Source: Streptomyces xanthii
Lineage (GTDB): Bacteria; Actinomycetota; Actinomycetes; Streptomycetales; Streptomycetaceae
Assembly: GCF_014621695.1 (NCBI RefSeq)
Contig: NZ_CP061281.1
Span: 1,674,001-1,738,000, forward strand
Length of the DNA stretch: 64,000 bases
Direction: 5' to 3'
Shown here one piece after another: positions 17,228 through 25,252 of this stretch (its first letter is position 1; each line of letters starts with the position of its first letter). The position numbers and the translations under genes were made by a program. The notes under the pieces were generated by a model. The model was not told where the DNA came from and made no database searches. It saw only the letters and a program-made list of their open reading frames with translations.

Positions 17228-17419
17228 GAAGAGGGGTCTCCTCGTGGTGTGTGGGGGGATGTGAAGTTCTGCGCACAAGACAGCGTGCGCGCACGGTTCT
17301 ACGCGCGTGGGGGCGCGCAAATTCGTGCAACCTCGGTCAATCTCCGGAAGATGTCCCGGGGTTGGGACGAAACCCTGTCCGATTGACGCGATCAGATCAA
17401 GGCCTACATACACCTGTGA

Positions 17420-17432
17420 CTTGTTCAACAAG
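17420..17432. promoter_or_regulatory. Palindrome CTTGTT-C-AACAAG upstream of the subtilase
   Basis: A perfect 6-bp dyad around one central base, in the AT-rich part of the gap about 190 bp upstream of the protease start. It overlaps a possible TTGAAC -35 on the minus strand. An operator role is inferred from position and symmetry only. Confidence 0.4.
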
Positions 17433-17513
17433 GTTCTGTAATAACAAACAAGACAGATCGGCCAGGCGGCGCAGCAATTCGTGCCAGGACGACAGCACTT
17501 GACAGCAAAAGGC

Positions 17514-17543
17514 GAGGGCCCGCGTCGGGTGACGCGGGCCCTC
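17514..17543 (-). terminator. Strong 13-bp hairpin terminator
   Basis: Perfect arms GAGGGCCCGCGTC (17514-17526) and GACGCGGGCCCTC (17531-17543) around GGGT. On the minus strand the hairpin is followed by a TTTT run, about 37 nt after the stop of the phosphatidyltransferase gene. Confidence 0.85.
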
Positions 17544-17579
17544 ACTTGTGAAGAAATCCGGAGCGGAATCCGGGACGGA

Positions 17580-18656
17580 TCAAGCGACGGCGGACAGCCC
17601 GTTCCCCTCGGACCCGCCGTTCTCCCCGGACTCCCGCCGCTGCTCCGACTCCTCGAACGACGCGAGGGTGCGGCCGAAGTCACGGGTGGACAGCAGCAGC
17701 TTGTAGATGATGGCGAGTTCGAAGACGAGCAGCAGGGCGCCCGCGACGACGGTCGCGCCGATCACCTGGTCGACGAGCGGGCCGACGATGAAGACGGCCA
17801 TCTGGAACTCGATGCCGCTCACCAGGTGCGTGCGGATGCGGTGCCGCAGCAGGAAGGAGCGGAAGCGCAGGTAGATCGGGAAGCGGCTGCGGAACTCCTG
17901 GTGCAGGTCGACGACCTGCGCCTTGCGCCGCTTGACGGGCGCCTCCTCGCCGGCCTCCTCCCGCGCCTCGTCGGCCGGGACGGCCTCCTGCTCCTCCAGG
18001 GCCTCCTCGTCGCGCGCGTCCTGCGAGGCGGTGCGCAGGTCCTGCTCGATGTCGGCCTCGGGGTTGGCCCGCAGCAGGTCCTCCATGAAGGCGATGCCCG
18101 CCGCGTTCTCGGCCCGGCGGGCGGCGCGCATACGCGACTTGATCTGCTTGCGCATCGTGTGCCGGGTCTTGAAGATCTCCAGCGAGTTGATGTAACGCAG
18201 GCCGTCGAGGAAGACGACGACCACCGCGAGCCACACATAGATGAGCTCACCGGTGCGGTGGTACTGGCCGGCCATCAGCGCGACGGCACAGGCCATGACG
18301 CGGATGCGGTCGAAGATGTAGTCGAGCCACGCGCCGAAGACGGAGCCCTGCCCGGTGAGGCGGGCGACCTTGCCGTCCATGCAGTCGAGGATGAAGCTCA
18401 GGTGGTAGACGACCGCGCCCAGGATCAGCCAGCGCCAGTCCCCCATCGCGAAGCAGGCGGCGGAGACCAGACCGAGCAGCAGGGCTCCCCAGGTGATCTG
18501 GTTCGGCGTGATGCGCGTCCATCGGGCCGTCAGCCGGACGAGCGGCGTGGCGACCGGATCGACGAGCAGCACGGTCCACCAGGCATCGCGCTTCTTCTGG
18601 GTGATGCGACGTACCTCGCGCAACGGCGGTATGTCTCGGGGCATCGTGCCGACCAT
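17580..18656 (-). CDS. CDP-alcohol phosphatidyltransferase family membrane enzyme
   Basis: A 358-aa integral membrane protein. The full family signature is present: D91-x2-D94-G95-x2-A98-R99-x8-G108-x3-D112-x3-D116. It should transfer a phosphoalcohol from a CDP-activated donor to a hydroxyl acceptor, as in phospholipid head-group synthesis. It is longer than the usual 180-230 aa. Between the catalytic helices and the last membrane helices (about residues 190-265) lies a charged insertion, very acidic around DARDEEALEEQEA and then basic (VKRRKAQ). ATG 18656 has AGAGGAAAG directly before it. The acceptor is unknown. Confidence 0.9.
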   Translation of the reverse strand: MVGTMPRDIPPLREVRRITQKKRDAWWTVLLVDPVATPLVRLTARWTRITPNQITWGALLLGLVSAACFAMGDWRWLILGAVVYHLSFILDCMDGKVARLTGQGSVFGAWLDYIFDRIRVMACAVALMAGQYHRTGELIYVWLAVVVVFLDGLRYINSLEIFKTRHTMRKQIKSRMRAARRAENAAGIAFMEDLLRANPEADIEQDLRTASQDARDEEALEEQEAVPADEAREEAGEEAPVKRRKAQVVDLHQEFRSRFPIYLRFRSFLLRHRIRTHLVSGIEFQMAVFIVGPLVDQVIGATVVAGALLLVFELAIIYKLLLSTRDFGRTLASFEESEQRRESGENGGSEGNGLSAVA

Positions 18657-18670
18657 CTTTCCTCTGTTCA

Positions 18671-18680
18671 GAACATGTTC
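18671..18680. promoter_or_regulatory. Palindrome GAACATGTTC at the phosphatidyltransferase promoter
   Basis: A perfect 10-bp palindrome beginning 15 nt upstream of ATG 18656 and lying near the predicted transcription start (-10 at 18686-18691). This is a good position for a repressor site; the binding protein is unknown. Confidence 0.4.
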
Positions 18681-18685
18681 ACCTC

Positions 18686-18715
18686 ACGCTAGGAAGCGGT
18701 TTCAGCAAGATTCAA
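18686..18715 (-). promoter_or_regulatory. Candidate vegetative promoter of the phosphatidyltransferase gene
   Basis: Minus-strand TTGAAT (18710-18715), an 18-nt spacer, then TAGCGT (18686-18691), resembling a HrdB-type promoter. It would give a leader of about 20-25 nt containing the RBS AGAGGA. Confidence 0.5.
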
Positions 18716-18848
18716 GATGCTCGGTGTACAACCTTTACCGAGGGGTAACGGTCGTACGGGGCAACCGGATCCAGGAGAGCTGCAAGGAGATCCGCCGTTA
18801 CCCGAGCGTTATCCGACCGAGCGGATTCCGTGCCTCCCCCGTCGGCGG

Positions 18849-20159
18849 CTACCGCTGGTACCGCGCCAGGACCAGGTTCCCGTCGTCGACCAGGCGGCGG
18901 CGCAGTTCGCCGAGGCCGATCGCGCCGCTGTAGTACTCCTGGAGCGCGGGGGTGGCCACTTTGTCCTTCCACTCCGGATAGCCCCGCACCGACTGGGCCG
19001 GCGCCGGGCTCAGGTGCGCGGCGAGGGCCGTGCCGACCGCCCAGTCGTCCTTCGCGGTGCGCAGCGCCGGGTCCTTCAGGGCCTCGGCGCCCGTGGGCAG
19101 CATCCAGTCGCCGCGCGCGAGCCGCACCATGTTCGGCGGCCGCAGCAGGAAGTCGATGAACCGCGCGGCCTCCTTCTTGTGCGGGCTGTCCTCGGCGACC
19201 GACAGGGTCTGCGGGCTGACGCCCTGGGCGAGCCCGTCGGCCCCGGCCGGTGCGGGCAGCACCTGCCAGTCGAAGCCCTTCGGCGCCTGCTGCGCGATCT
19301 GCTGGCGATAGGAGAAGCCGAGCGGGACCATCGCGTACTTCCCGGCGAAGAAGCCGGGCAGGGTGTCGGAGCCGCCCATGCCGAGGGTCGTGCCGGAGGC
19401 GCTGCGGTCGGTGTTCACCTGGTCGTGCACCGTCCGCGGCACGACCGCGTCGGCGGCCCCGAAGCGGACGGTGACCTTGCCGTCGGCCCCGCGGTGGAAC
19501 AGCCGGCCGCCCGCCGAGAGGGACAGGTTCAGGGTCGCCGACACGGGTTCCTTGAGCGGCCAGGCCACCCCGTAGCGGCCCTTGCCGCTGAGCTTGCGGG
19601 TGACCGCGCGGAACTCGTCCCAGGTCCACGGGTGCGCGGGCGTCGGCACCCGGACCCCTGACTCCTTCAGCAGCTTCGCGTTCGCGACGAGGACGCGCGG
19701 CTCCTGGAGGAACGGGACGCCGTACACGCCGCCGGCGAAGGTCGCCGTCTGCCAACTGCGCTCGGGGATGTCGGACTTCAGCCGGGCGGGAAGGTACGGG
19801 CGCAGGTCGGCGAGGTGGCCGCCGTACGCGAAGTCGGCGAGGTCGTCGGAGGCGTCGTGGATGATGTCGGGCGCCTCGCCGCCCTCGAAGGAGGTGAGGA
19901 GCTGGTCGTGGACGCTGTCCCAGCTGCCCTGGACGTACTTGACGCGGATGTCGGGGTGCAGCTCGTTCCACTCCGCGACGAGCTGCTTGTTGGCGTCGAC
20001 GGACTCCTTCTGCCAGGCCAGCGACTGGAACTCGAGGGTGATCCGGCCGCTCCCGTCCGCCCCGTCGCCCGAGTCGCCGGTGCAGCCGGCGAGGAGCAGG
20101 GTCAGGGACGCGGCGAGCGCGGTCAGGGTCGTCCGGAGCCCGGTGACACGACAGGGCAT
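18849..20159 (-). CDS. Sugar ABC transporter substrate-binding lipoprotein (family 1)
   Basis: A 436-aa exported lipoprotein with lipobox LLAGC (C26), then a family-1 solute-binding fold. It opens ITLEFQSLAWQKESV and carries the typical DIIHDASDDLADFA and late WMLPTGAEALKDP segments of MalE/MsmE/UgpB-like proteins. It binds an oligosaccharide or related polyol. Its ATG (20159) overlaps the upstream permease stop, so it is the last gene of a permease-permease-binding protein operon. The order is unusual, because the binding-protein gene more often comes first. The sugar is not identifiable. Confidence 0.9.
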   Translation of the reverse strand: MPCRVTGLRTTLTALAASLTLLLAGCTGDSGDGADGSGRITLEFQSLAWQKESVDANKQLVAEWNELHPDIRVKYVQGSWDSVHDQLLTSFEGGEAPDIIHDASDDLADFAYGGHLADLRPYLPARLKSDIPERSWQTATFAGGVYGVPFLQEPRVLVANAKLLKESGVRVPTPAHPWTWDEFRAVTRKLSGKGRYGVAWPLKEPVSATLNLSLSAGGRLFHRGADGKVTVRFGAADAVVPRTVHDQVNTDRSASGTTLGMGGSDTLPGFFAGKYAMVPLGFSYRQQIAQQAPKGFDWQVLPAPAGADGLAQGVSPQTLSVAEDSPHKKEAARFIDFLLRPPNMVRLARGDWMLPTGAEALKDPALRTAKDDWAVGTALAAHLSPAPAQSVRGYPEWKDKVATPALQEYYSGAIGLGELRRRLVDDGNLVLARYQR

Positions 20160-20989
20160 CACTTCACCGCCCCCGCCAGCAGGCCGCCGGTGATCCGCCG
20201 CTGGATCACGGAGAAGATCAGCAGGGACGGCAGGGTCGCGAGGAACGCGGCGGCGGCGAGCGGCCCGAGGTCGGCGACGCCCTCGGCGCCCAGGAAGTGG
20301 GTGAGGATCACCGGCAGGGTCTGCCTCTCGGGCGACTTCATCAGGACCAGCGCGAAGAAGAACTCGTTCCACGCCGTCACGAACGCGAACAGGCCCGTCG
20401 CTACGATGCCCGGCGTCAGCAGCGGCGCCGTCACGGAGACGAGGATCCGCAGCCGGCCCGCGCCGTCGACGGCCGCCGCCTCCTCCATCTCGCGCGGCAC
20501 GGCCCGTACGTAGCCGACGAGCATCCAGAGCGCGAAGGGCAGCGCCCACACGACGTAGACCATGATCAGGCCGGGCAGCGCGTTGATCAGGTGCAGGTTC
20601 TTCAGGATCAGGAACAGCGGGATGATCACCAGGACGAAGGGGAACGCCTGGCTGACCACGACCCAGCCGGTCGCCGCCCGCGACAGGAACGAGCGGTGCC
20701 GGGCCATCACATAGGCCATCGGGGTCGCGATGACGACGGCGATGACAGCGGCCGACACGGCCACGAGCAGCGAGTTCCCGGCGGCGCGCAGCAGTGGCTG
20801 CTCGTCGAAGGCCTGCCGGAAGTTGTCGAGGGTGGGGTCCTTCGGGATCCAGGTGGGGTGCAGGCTCGCGAGTTCGCGCGGGGGTTTGAACGCGGTGGAG
20901 ACCAGCCACAGGAACGGGAAGGCCAGGAAGACCAGATAGGCGAGGAGCGCGAGGTACTGGCCCGCGCGGGCGGGCTTCGAGGTCCGCAT
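20159..20989 (-). CDS. Sugar ABC transporter permease (MalG/UgpE type)
   Basis: A 276-aa membrane permease with six helices. The EAA loop reads EMEEAAAVDGAGRLRIL and the protein ends in GGLLAGAVK, both typical of the carbohydrate uptake CUT1 family. Start ATG 20989 overlaps the stop of the preceding permease, and its own stop overlaps the binding-protein start. It forms the translocation pore with the neighbour permease. Confidence 0.92.
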   Translation of the reverse strand: MRTSKPARAGQYLALLAYLVFLAFPFLWLVSTAFKPPRELASLHPTWIPKDPTLDNFRQAFDEQPLLRAAGNSLLVAVSAAVIAVVIATPMAYVMARHRSFLSRAATGWVVVSQAFPFVLVIIPLFLILKNLHLINALPGLIMVYVVWALPFALWMLVGYVRAVPREMEEAAAVDGAGRLRILVSVTAPLLTPGIVATGLFAFVTAWNEFFFALVLMKSPERQTLPVILTHFLGAEGVADLGPLAAAAFLATLPSLLIFSVIQRRITGGLLAGAVK

Positions 20990-21930
20990 CACTGCTCGTC
21001 GGCTCCCTTCAGCCGGCCCACAAGATAGAGGGCGAGGAGCACGGAGATCACGGCGACCATGACGCAGCCCATCGCCGCCGCGTAGCCGAACTGGCCGTAG
21101 CGGAAGGCCTCTTCGTACGCGAACAGCATCGGCAGGCGGGTGCGGCCGCCGGGGCCGCCGTTGGTCAGGACGTAGACGAGGGCGAAGGAGTTGAAGTTCC
21201 AGATGAAGTTGAGCGCGGTGACGGCGAGGGCCACCGGGCGGATCGCGGGCCAGGTCACCGTGCGGAAGCGGCGCCAGGCGCCGGCCCCGTCCATGGCGGC
21301 CGCCTCGTGCAGCTCGCGCGGGGTGTTCTGGAGCCCGGCGAGCAGGGCGACGGTGGTCTGCGGCATGCCCGCCCAGACGCCGACGACGATGACGGCGGGC
21401 AGCGCGGTGGCGAGCCCGGTCAGCCAGTCCCGGCCGTCGCCGAGGCCGAGGTCCGCCAGCGTCTGGTTGAGGACGCCCGCGTCGGGGTGGTAGACGAGCC
21501 GCCACATGATGCCGACGACGACCTCCGGCATCGCCCAGGGGACGATCGCGAGGGCCCGCGCCAGCCAGCGGAAGCGGAGGTTCTGGTTGAGCAGGAGGGC
21601 CAGGCCGAGCGCGAGCAGGAACTGCGGCACGGTGACGCCGACGGCCCACAGCAGGCCGATGCGGAACGAGTCCCAGAACAGGGTGTCGTGCAACAGGTCG
21701 CTGAAGTTGAGGGCGCCGACCCACCGGGTGGGCTCGGTGCGGCCCGACTGGGCGTCGGTGAGCGAGAGGCCGATCCCGTACAGGAGGGGGCCGACGCTCA
21801 GGACGAGGATGGGCAGCAGCGCGGGCAGCACGAGGAACCAGGCACCGCGGTCGCCCGGGGGTCCGGCGCCGCGGGGCGCACGGGCCGGGCGGTCCGTCGC
21901 GGGTCGCTTCACTGTGGTCGCCGTGGTCAC
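20989..21930 (-). CDS. Sugar ABC transporter permease (MalF/UgpA type)
   Basis: A 313-aa CUT1 permease with an EAA loop ELHEAAAMDGAGAWRRF. I chose GTG 21930, 8 nt after GAAGGAG; an in-frame ATG at 22002 would add 24 Arg/Pro-rich residues without a better RBS. No ATPase gene is nearby. Streptomyces importers of this type commonly share the MsiK ATPase, so this is expected rather than a defect. Confidence 0.9.
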   Translation of the reverse strand: MTTATTVKRPATDRPARAPRGAGPPGDRGAWFLVLPALLPILVLSVGPLLYGIGLSLTDAQSGRTEPTRWVGALNFSDLLHDTLFWDSFRIGLLWAVGVTVPQFLLALGLALLLNQNLRFRWLARALAIVPWAMPEVVVGIMWRLVYHPDAGVLNQTLADLGLGDGRDWLTGLATALPAVIVVGVWAGMPQTTVALLAGLQNTPRELHEAAAMDGAGAWRRFRTVTWPAIRPVALAVTALNFIWNFNSFALVYVLTNGGPGGRTRLPMLFAYEEAFRYGQFGYAAAMGCVMVAVISVLLALYLVGRLKGADEQ

Positions 21931-22039
21931 CGGTGCGACTCCTTCGGGCCGGTTCGGGCGTTCGGACGGCACGTGCGGCTTCCGGCCGCCCCGGCGGCCC
22001 ATGTCATGGCTCTGTCATGGTCGTGACCCCGTCCTGCCA

Positions 22040-22045
22040 CGTCAA
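22040..22045 (-). promoter_or_regulatory. Possible -35 (TTGACG) of the sugar ABC operon
   Basis: Minus-strand TTGACG followed 17 nt later by GACCAT, upstream of GTG 21930. Two TGTCATGG copies just downstream (about 22002-22020) may be part of a regulator site. Weak. Confidence 0.3.
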
Positions 22046-22106
22046 GACATTCGGACGAGTGCGAGACTGAGCCCGTGGCTCAGGCAGGAAGCGCGGGAGG
22101 CTCATG

Positions 22107-22988
22107 ATGGACGAGGCACGGGCACGGGACGTGCTGGCGCGCGCGGGTGTGGTGGACGGACCGGCATCCGGCGCCCGGCTGCTCGCCCTCGGGGAGAACG
22201 CGGTGTTCGCCGCCGGGGACCTGGTCGTCAAGGTGGGCCGGGACAGCGCCACGGGCGGGACCGAACTGCTCGACCGGGCGCGCCGCGAGGTGGCGATCAC
22301 CGGCTACCTGGCCGAGCACGGGGTGCCCGCGGTGCGCGCCGCGAAGGACGACGTGCTCGTGGTCGACGGGCACCCGGTGACCGTGTGGCACCGCATCCCC
22401 GACGCGGTGCGGCCCGCCGAGCCGCGCGATCTGGCCGAACTGCTGAAGCGGGTGCACGCGCTGCCCGCGCCCACCGGCATCACCCTGCCGCGGCGGGAGT
22501 TGCTGGGCGGCGTCGAGCGGTGGCTGCGCCTTGCCGGGGACGCGATCGATCCGGCCGACGCGGACTATCTGCGGGAGCGGCGGGACGGGTTCGCCTCCGC
22601 CGCGGCCGCGCTCACCCCGCACCTCGCCCCCGGGCCGATCCACGGGGACGCCCTGCCCCGCAACGTGCACATCGGGCCGGACGGGCCGGTGCTCGTCGAC
22701 CTGGAGACGTTCTCCTGCGACCTGCGGGAGCACGACCTCGTCGTGATGGCGCTGTCCCGGGACCGGTACGGGGTGCCCGCGGCGGCCTACGACGCGTTCG
22801 TCGGGGCGTACGGGTGGGATGTGCGCGAGTGGGAGGGGTGCGCCGTGCTGCGGGGGGCCCGGGAGACCGCGTCCTGTGCGTGGGTCGCCCAGCACGCGCC
22901 GAGCAACCCCAAGGCGCTGGCCGAGTTCCGGCGGAGGGTGGCGTCCTTGCGGGACGGGGATCCGGCCGTGCGGTGGTATCCGTTCTAG
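22107..22988 (+). CDS. APH-type phosphotransferase (aminoglycoside/small-molecule kinase-like)
   Basis: A 293-aa kinase-fold protein with intact catalytic motifs: HGD at 179-181, N186 and the metal-binding D198 (VDLETF). The N-lobe has VVKVGRD with the ATP-binding Lys near residue 42. It is predicted to phosphorylate a small hydroxylated compound. Nothing links it to antibiotic resistance specifically; many Streptomyces APH-like enzymes have metabolic roles. I prefer ATG 22107 (6 nt after GGGAGG) over ATG 22104, which is only 3 nt away. Confidence 0.85.
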   Translation: MDEARARDVLARAGVVDGPASGARLLALGENAVFAAGDLVVKVGRDSATGGTELLDRARREVAITGYLAEHGVPAVRAAKDDVLVVDGHPVTVWHRIPDAVRPAEPRDLAELLKRVHALPAPTGITLPRRELLGGVERWLRLAGDAIDPADADYLRERRDGFASAAAALTPHLAPGPIHGDALPRNVHIGPDGPVLVDLETFSCDLREHDLVVMALSRDRYGVPAAAYDAFVGAYGWDVREWEGCAVLRGARETASCAWVAQHAPSNPKALAEFRRRVASLRDGDPAVRWYPF

Positions 22989-23005
22989 GGTCGGCTCTCC
23001 CGCCG

Positions 23006-23050
23006 TGGGCACGGGGCTCCGCCCCGGACCCCGGTCCTCAAACGCCGGAC
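23006..23050. repeat. Dispersed Streptomyces hairpin repeat with CGGGGC-TCC-GCCCCG core
   Basis: It contains a 6-bp perfect stem (23012-23017/23021-23026, loop TCC), followed by the CCTCAAACGCCGGACGGGC block that I recognise as a common dispersed repeat in Streptomyces genomes. It lies between convergent genes, can act as a bidirectional terminator, and extends into the 3' coding end of the exonuclease gene. Confidence 0.65.
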
Positions 23051-23778
23051 GGGCTGGGTTCGCTGGGATCCACGGCGAGCTCGCGTATGGGCCACACCGG
23101 GTCCACCGTCGCGGTCTCGTCACCCTTGCTTCTCAGGAAGGCCTGGAAGTCCGTCGCCCACTGCGCGTACCAGTCCACCTGACGGCGGTGCAGTTCGGCG
23201 GGGCCGAGGGCGGCGACCTTCGCGTGGCGCTCGCCTATCGCGCGGGCCAGCCGGGCCGCGGCCAGCGCGTCGGCCGAGGCGTCGTGCGCGGCGTCGAGCG
23301 TGACGCCGTACTCCGTGCAGACCGCCTCCAGGTTCCGCTTGCCCCTGCGGTAGCGGTCCACGCTGCGGTCGATCGTGTACGGGTCGACGACCGGGGCCGG
23401 GTCGAAGCCGAGCCGCTCGCGCAGCGAGGGCAGTCCGTACCGGGCCAGTTCGGCGGAGAGCAGGGTCAGGTCGAACGTCGCGTTGTACGCCACCACCGGG
23501 ACGCCCGTGCGCCAGTACCCGACGAGGACCTCGGCGATCGCGTCGGCGACCCGGTCCGCCGGCTCGCCCTCGGCTCTCGCCCGCTCGTCGCTGATGCCGT
23601 GCACGGCGACCGCGTCGGCGGGGATGGGGACGCCCGGGTCCGCGAGCCACTGGCGGTGCCCGAGCACCGCGCCGTCCCTGACCTCGATGACCGCGCCGGT
23701 GACGATGCGCGCCTCGCGCGGATCCGTCCCCGTCGTCTCCAGGTCGAAGCCGATCAGCAGCTCCCGGTGCCAGCCCAT
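23038..23778 (-). CDS. DnaQ-type 3'-5' exonuclease (DEDD family)
   Basis: A 246-aa exonuclease domain protein. The Exo I motif FDLETTG (D12, E14), Exo II in YNATFDL and Exo III HDASADA are all present, giving the DEDDh active site. It is similar in size to stand-alone DnaQ-like proteins, with no polymerase contacts visible. ATG 23778 follows AAGGGGG by 6 nt. The last few codons (EPSPSGV region) are encoded within the dispersed repeat at 23006-23050, so the C-terminus is probably variable between species. Confidence 0.9.
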   Translation of the reverse strand: MGWHRELLIGFDLETTGTDPREARIVTGAVIEVRDGAVLGHRQWLADPGVPIPADAVAVHGISDERARAEGEPADRVADAIAEVLVGYWRTGVPVVAYNATFDLTLLSAELARYGLPSLRERLGFDPAPVVDPYTIDRSVDRYRRGKRNLEAVCTEYGVTLDAAHDASADALAAARLARAIGERHAKVAALGPAELHRRQVDWYAQWATDFQAFLRSKGDETATVDPVWPIRELAVDPSEPSPSGV

Positions 23779-23869
23779 GGCAGCCCCCTTCTCGTGGTGC
23801 GTTCCCCCAGTGGCCACCACCTTCGCACGGGCCACTGACAATCGGCCCGGCACCCCGTTCCCGCGGGAT

Positions 23870-25138
23870 CTACGACACCGGCCGCGCGTCCGCCCAGGCC
23901 TGCTCGAATTCGTCGCGGTACGTCACGAAGAGCCCGTTCTCCCCGGTGTCCGGGGACCGGCCCGAGCGGACCACGCGGCCCCCGCCGCGCAGCACGAGCA
24001 CCGGCGCCTCCATGCCGCGGGCGCGCCGCAGATAGGTCTGCACGACGGCGACCCCGTCCGAGCCGTCCCCGTCGACGAGGTACGCGGTGAAGCGCGGGGT
24101 CTCGTCGAAGACCTGGATCTCGAAGGCCCCGGGGTCGCGCAGCCGGGCCCGCACGCGCCGCATGTGCAGGATGTTCATCTCGACGGCGCGGCTCAACTCG
24201 CCCCTTTTGAGTCCCAGTTCCCTTTCGCGGCGTTTGACCGCACTGGAGGCCGGGTTGAGGAAGAGCAGCCGGACTCGGCAGCCGGACTCGGCGAGCCGGA
24301 TCAGGCGGCGGCCGGAGAAGTTCTGCACCAGCAGGTTGAGCCCTATGCCGATGGCGTCGAGGCGGCGGGCCCCGCCGAACAGGTCCTCGGCGGGGAACTG
24401 GCGCAGCAGCCGCACCCGGTCCGAGTGGACGGCGACCACGTCCGCGTACCGGTCGCCGACGAGGTCCTCGACGGCGTCCACGGGCAGTCTGCGGGCGGAC
24501 GGCACGTCCGACCCGGCGCCGAGTATCTCCAGCAGGCGCGCGGAGGCCCGCTCGGCCTGGGCGAGGACGGCCTCGGACAGGGCGCGGTTGCGGGAGACCA
24601 CGTTGCGCGTGACCTCCAGCTCGTCGAGGGCGAGCTCGACGTCGCGCCGGTCGTCGAAGTACGGCTCGAAGCACGGCCAGTGCTGGACCATCAGCTCCCG
24701 CAGCTGCGGAAGGGTCAGGAACGACAGCACGTTGTCGTCCGCCGGGTCGAGGAGGTAGCCCTTGCGGCGGCTGACCTCGCGCACGGCGACCGCCCGCTGC
24801 ACCCACTCCTGCCCGGCGGGCCCGGCGGCGGCGACCACCCAGTCGTCGCCGTGCACGGGCTCGTAGACGGGCCGCAGGACGGCGGCGACGACGGCGCGCA
24901 GCCGCTGCTCCACCAGGTTCAGCCAGATGTAGGCGCGGCCGGCGCGCTGCGCGCGCGTGCGCACCTCGCGCCAGGCCTCGGTGCCCCAGTCCAGTTCGGG
25001 TCCGATCTGCGAGCCCACGTCCATGGGCCGGGCCAGCGACACCGCTCCGGGCGGGATGTCCGCGGAGGCCGCCCCCTGGCCGTCCTGGCCCTCGTGACCC
25101 TCGTCGCCTGGGGGCAGCTCCAGCCCTCCCGAGCTCAC
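23870..25138 (-). CDS. SAV2148-type HEPN domain protein
   Basis: A 422-aa protein that I recognise as the conserved Streptomyces family called SAV2148 HEPN. An N-terminal all-helical domain (about residues 50-200) contains RNVVSRN at 178-184 where HEPN RNases have RNx4-6H; no His is present in the 4-6 window. The C-terminal half (about 245-400; RRLIRLAESGCRVRLLFLNP) resembles phospholipase-D-like folds without an HKD motif. I chose GTG 25138, 2-3 nt after GGAGCGG and matching the family opening SSGGLELPPGDEG; a TTG at 25198 would add 20 residues. It has no toxin-antitoxin partner next to it. Function is unknown. Confidence 0.8.
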   Translation of the reverse strand: MSSGGLELPPGDEGHEGQDGQGAASADIPPGAVSLARPMDVGSQIGPELDWGTEAWREVRTRAQRAGRAYIWLNLVEQRLRAVVAAVLRPVYEPVHGDDWVVAAAGPAGQEWVQRAVAVREVSRRKGYLLDPADDNVLSFLTLPQLRELMVQHWPCFEPYFDDRRDVELALDELEVTRNVVSRNRALSEAVLAQAERASARLLEILGAGSDVPSARRLPVDAVEDLVGDRYADVVAVHSDRVRLLRQFPAEDLFGGARRLDAIGIGLNLLVQNFSGRRLIRLAESGCRVRLLFLNPASSAVKRRERELGLKRGELSRAVEMNILHMRRVRARLRDPGAFEIQVFDETPRFTAYLVDGDGSDGVAVVQTYLRRARGMEAPVLVLRGGGRVVRSGRSPDTGENGLFVTYRDEFEQAWADARPVS

Positions 25139-25252
25139 CCGCTCCGCACCGCCTTCCGCCCCCGAGCCGTTTCGCGCCTTCCCCTCGGCAACGATCAAGG
25201 AAGGGTACTCCGGGAGCGGGCGGCGGTGCAGCCCGATGCGGGCGTCAGTTTC

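Larger units (their letters stand above)
17228..17579. other. Intergenic region with subtilase promoter area and terminator
   Basis: This 352-bp gap contains no credible gene. It is much more AT-rich than its surroundings around 17395-17460 and holds the CTTGTTCAACAAG palindrome and the 13-bp terminator hairpin described separately. On the minus strand TTGAAC followed 16 nt later by TAGGCC could be a promoter for the protease, leaving a leader of about 150 nt; this is a weak guess. Confidence 0.5.

Noticed and set aside
20989..21930. Missing ATPase gene of the sugar importer as a sign of deletion
   Set aside because: Streptomyces CUT1 importers usually share the MsiK ATPase encoded elsewhere.
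23870..25138. HEPN toxin-antitoxin module
   Set aside because: No small nucleotidyltransferase (MNT) or other antitoxin gene adjoins, and the catalytic His is absent.
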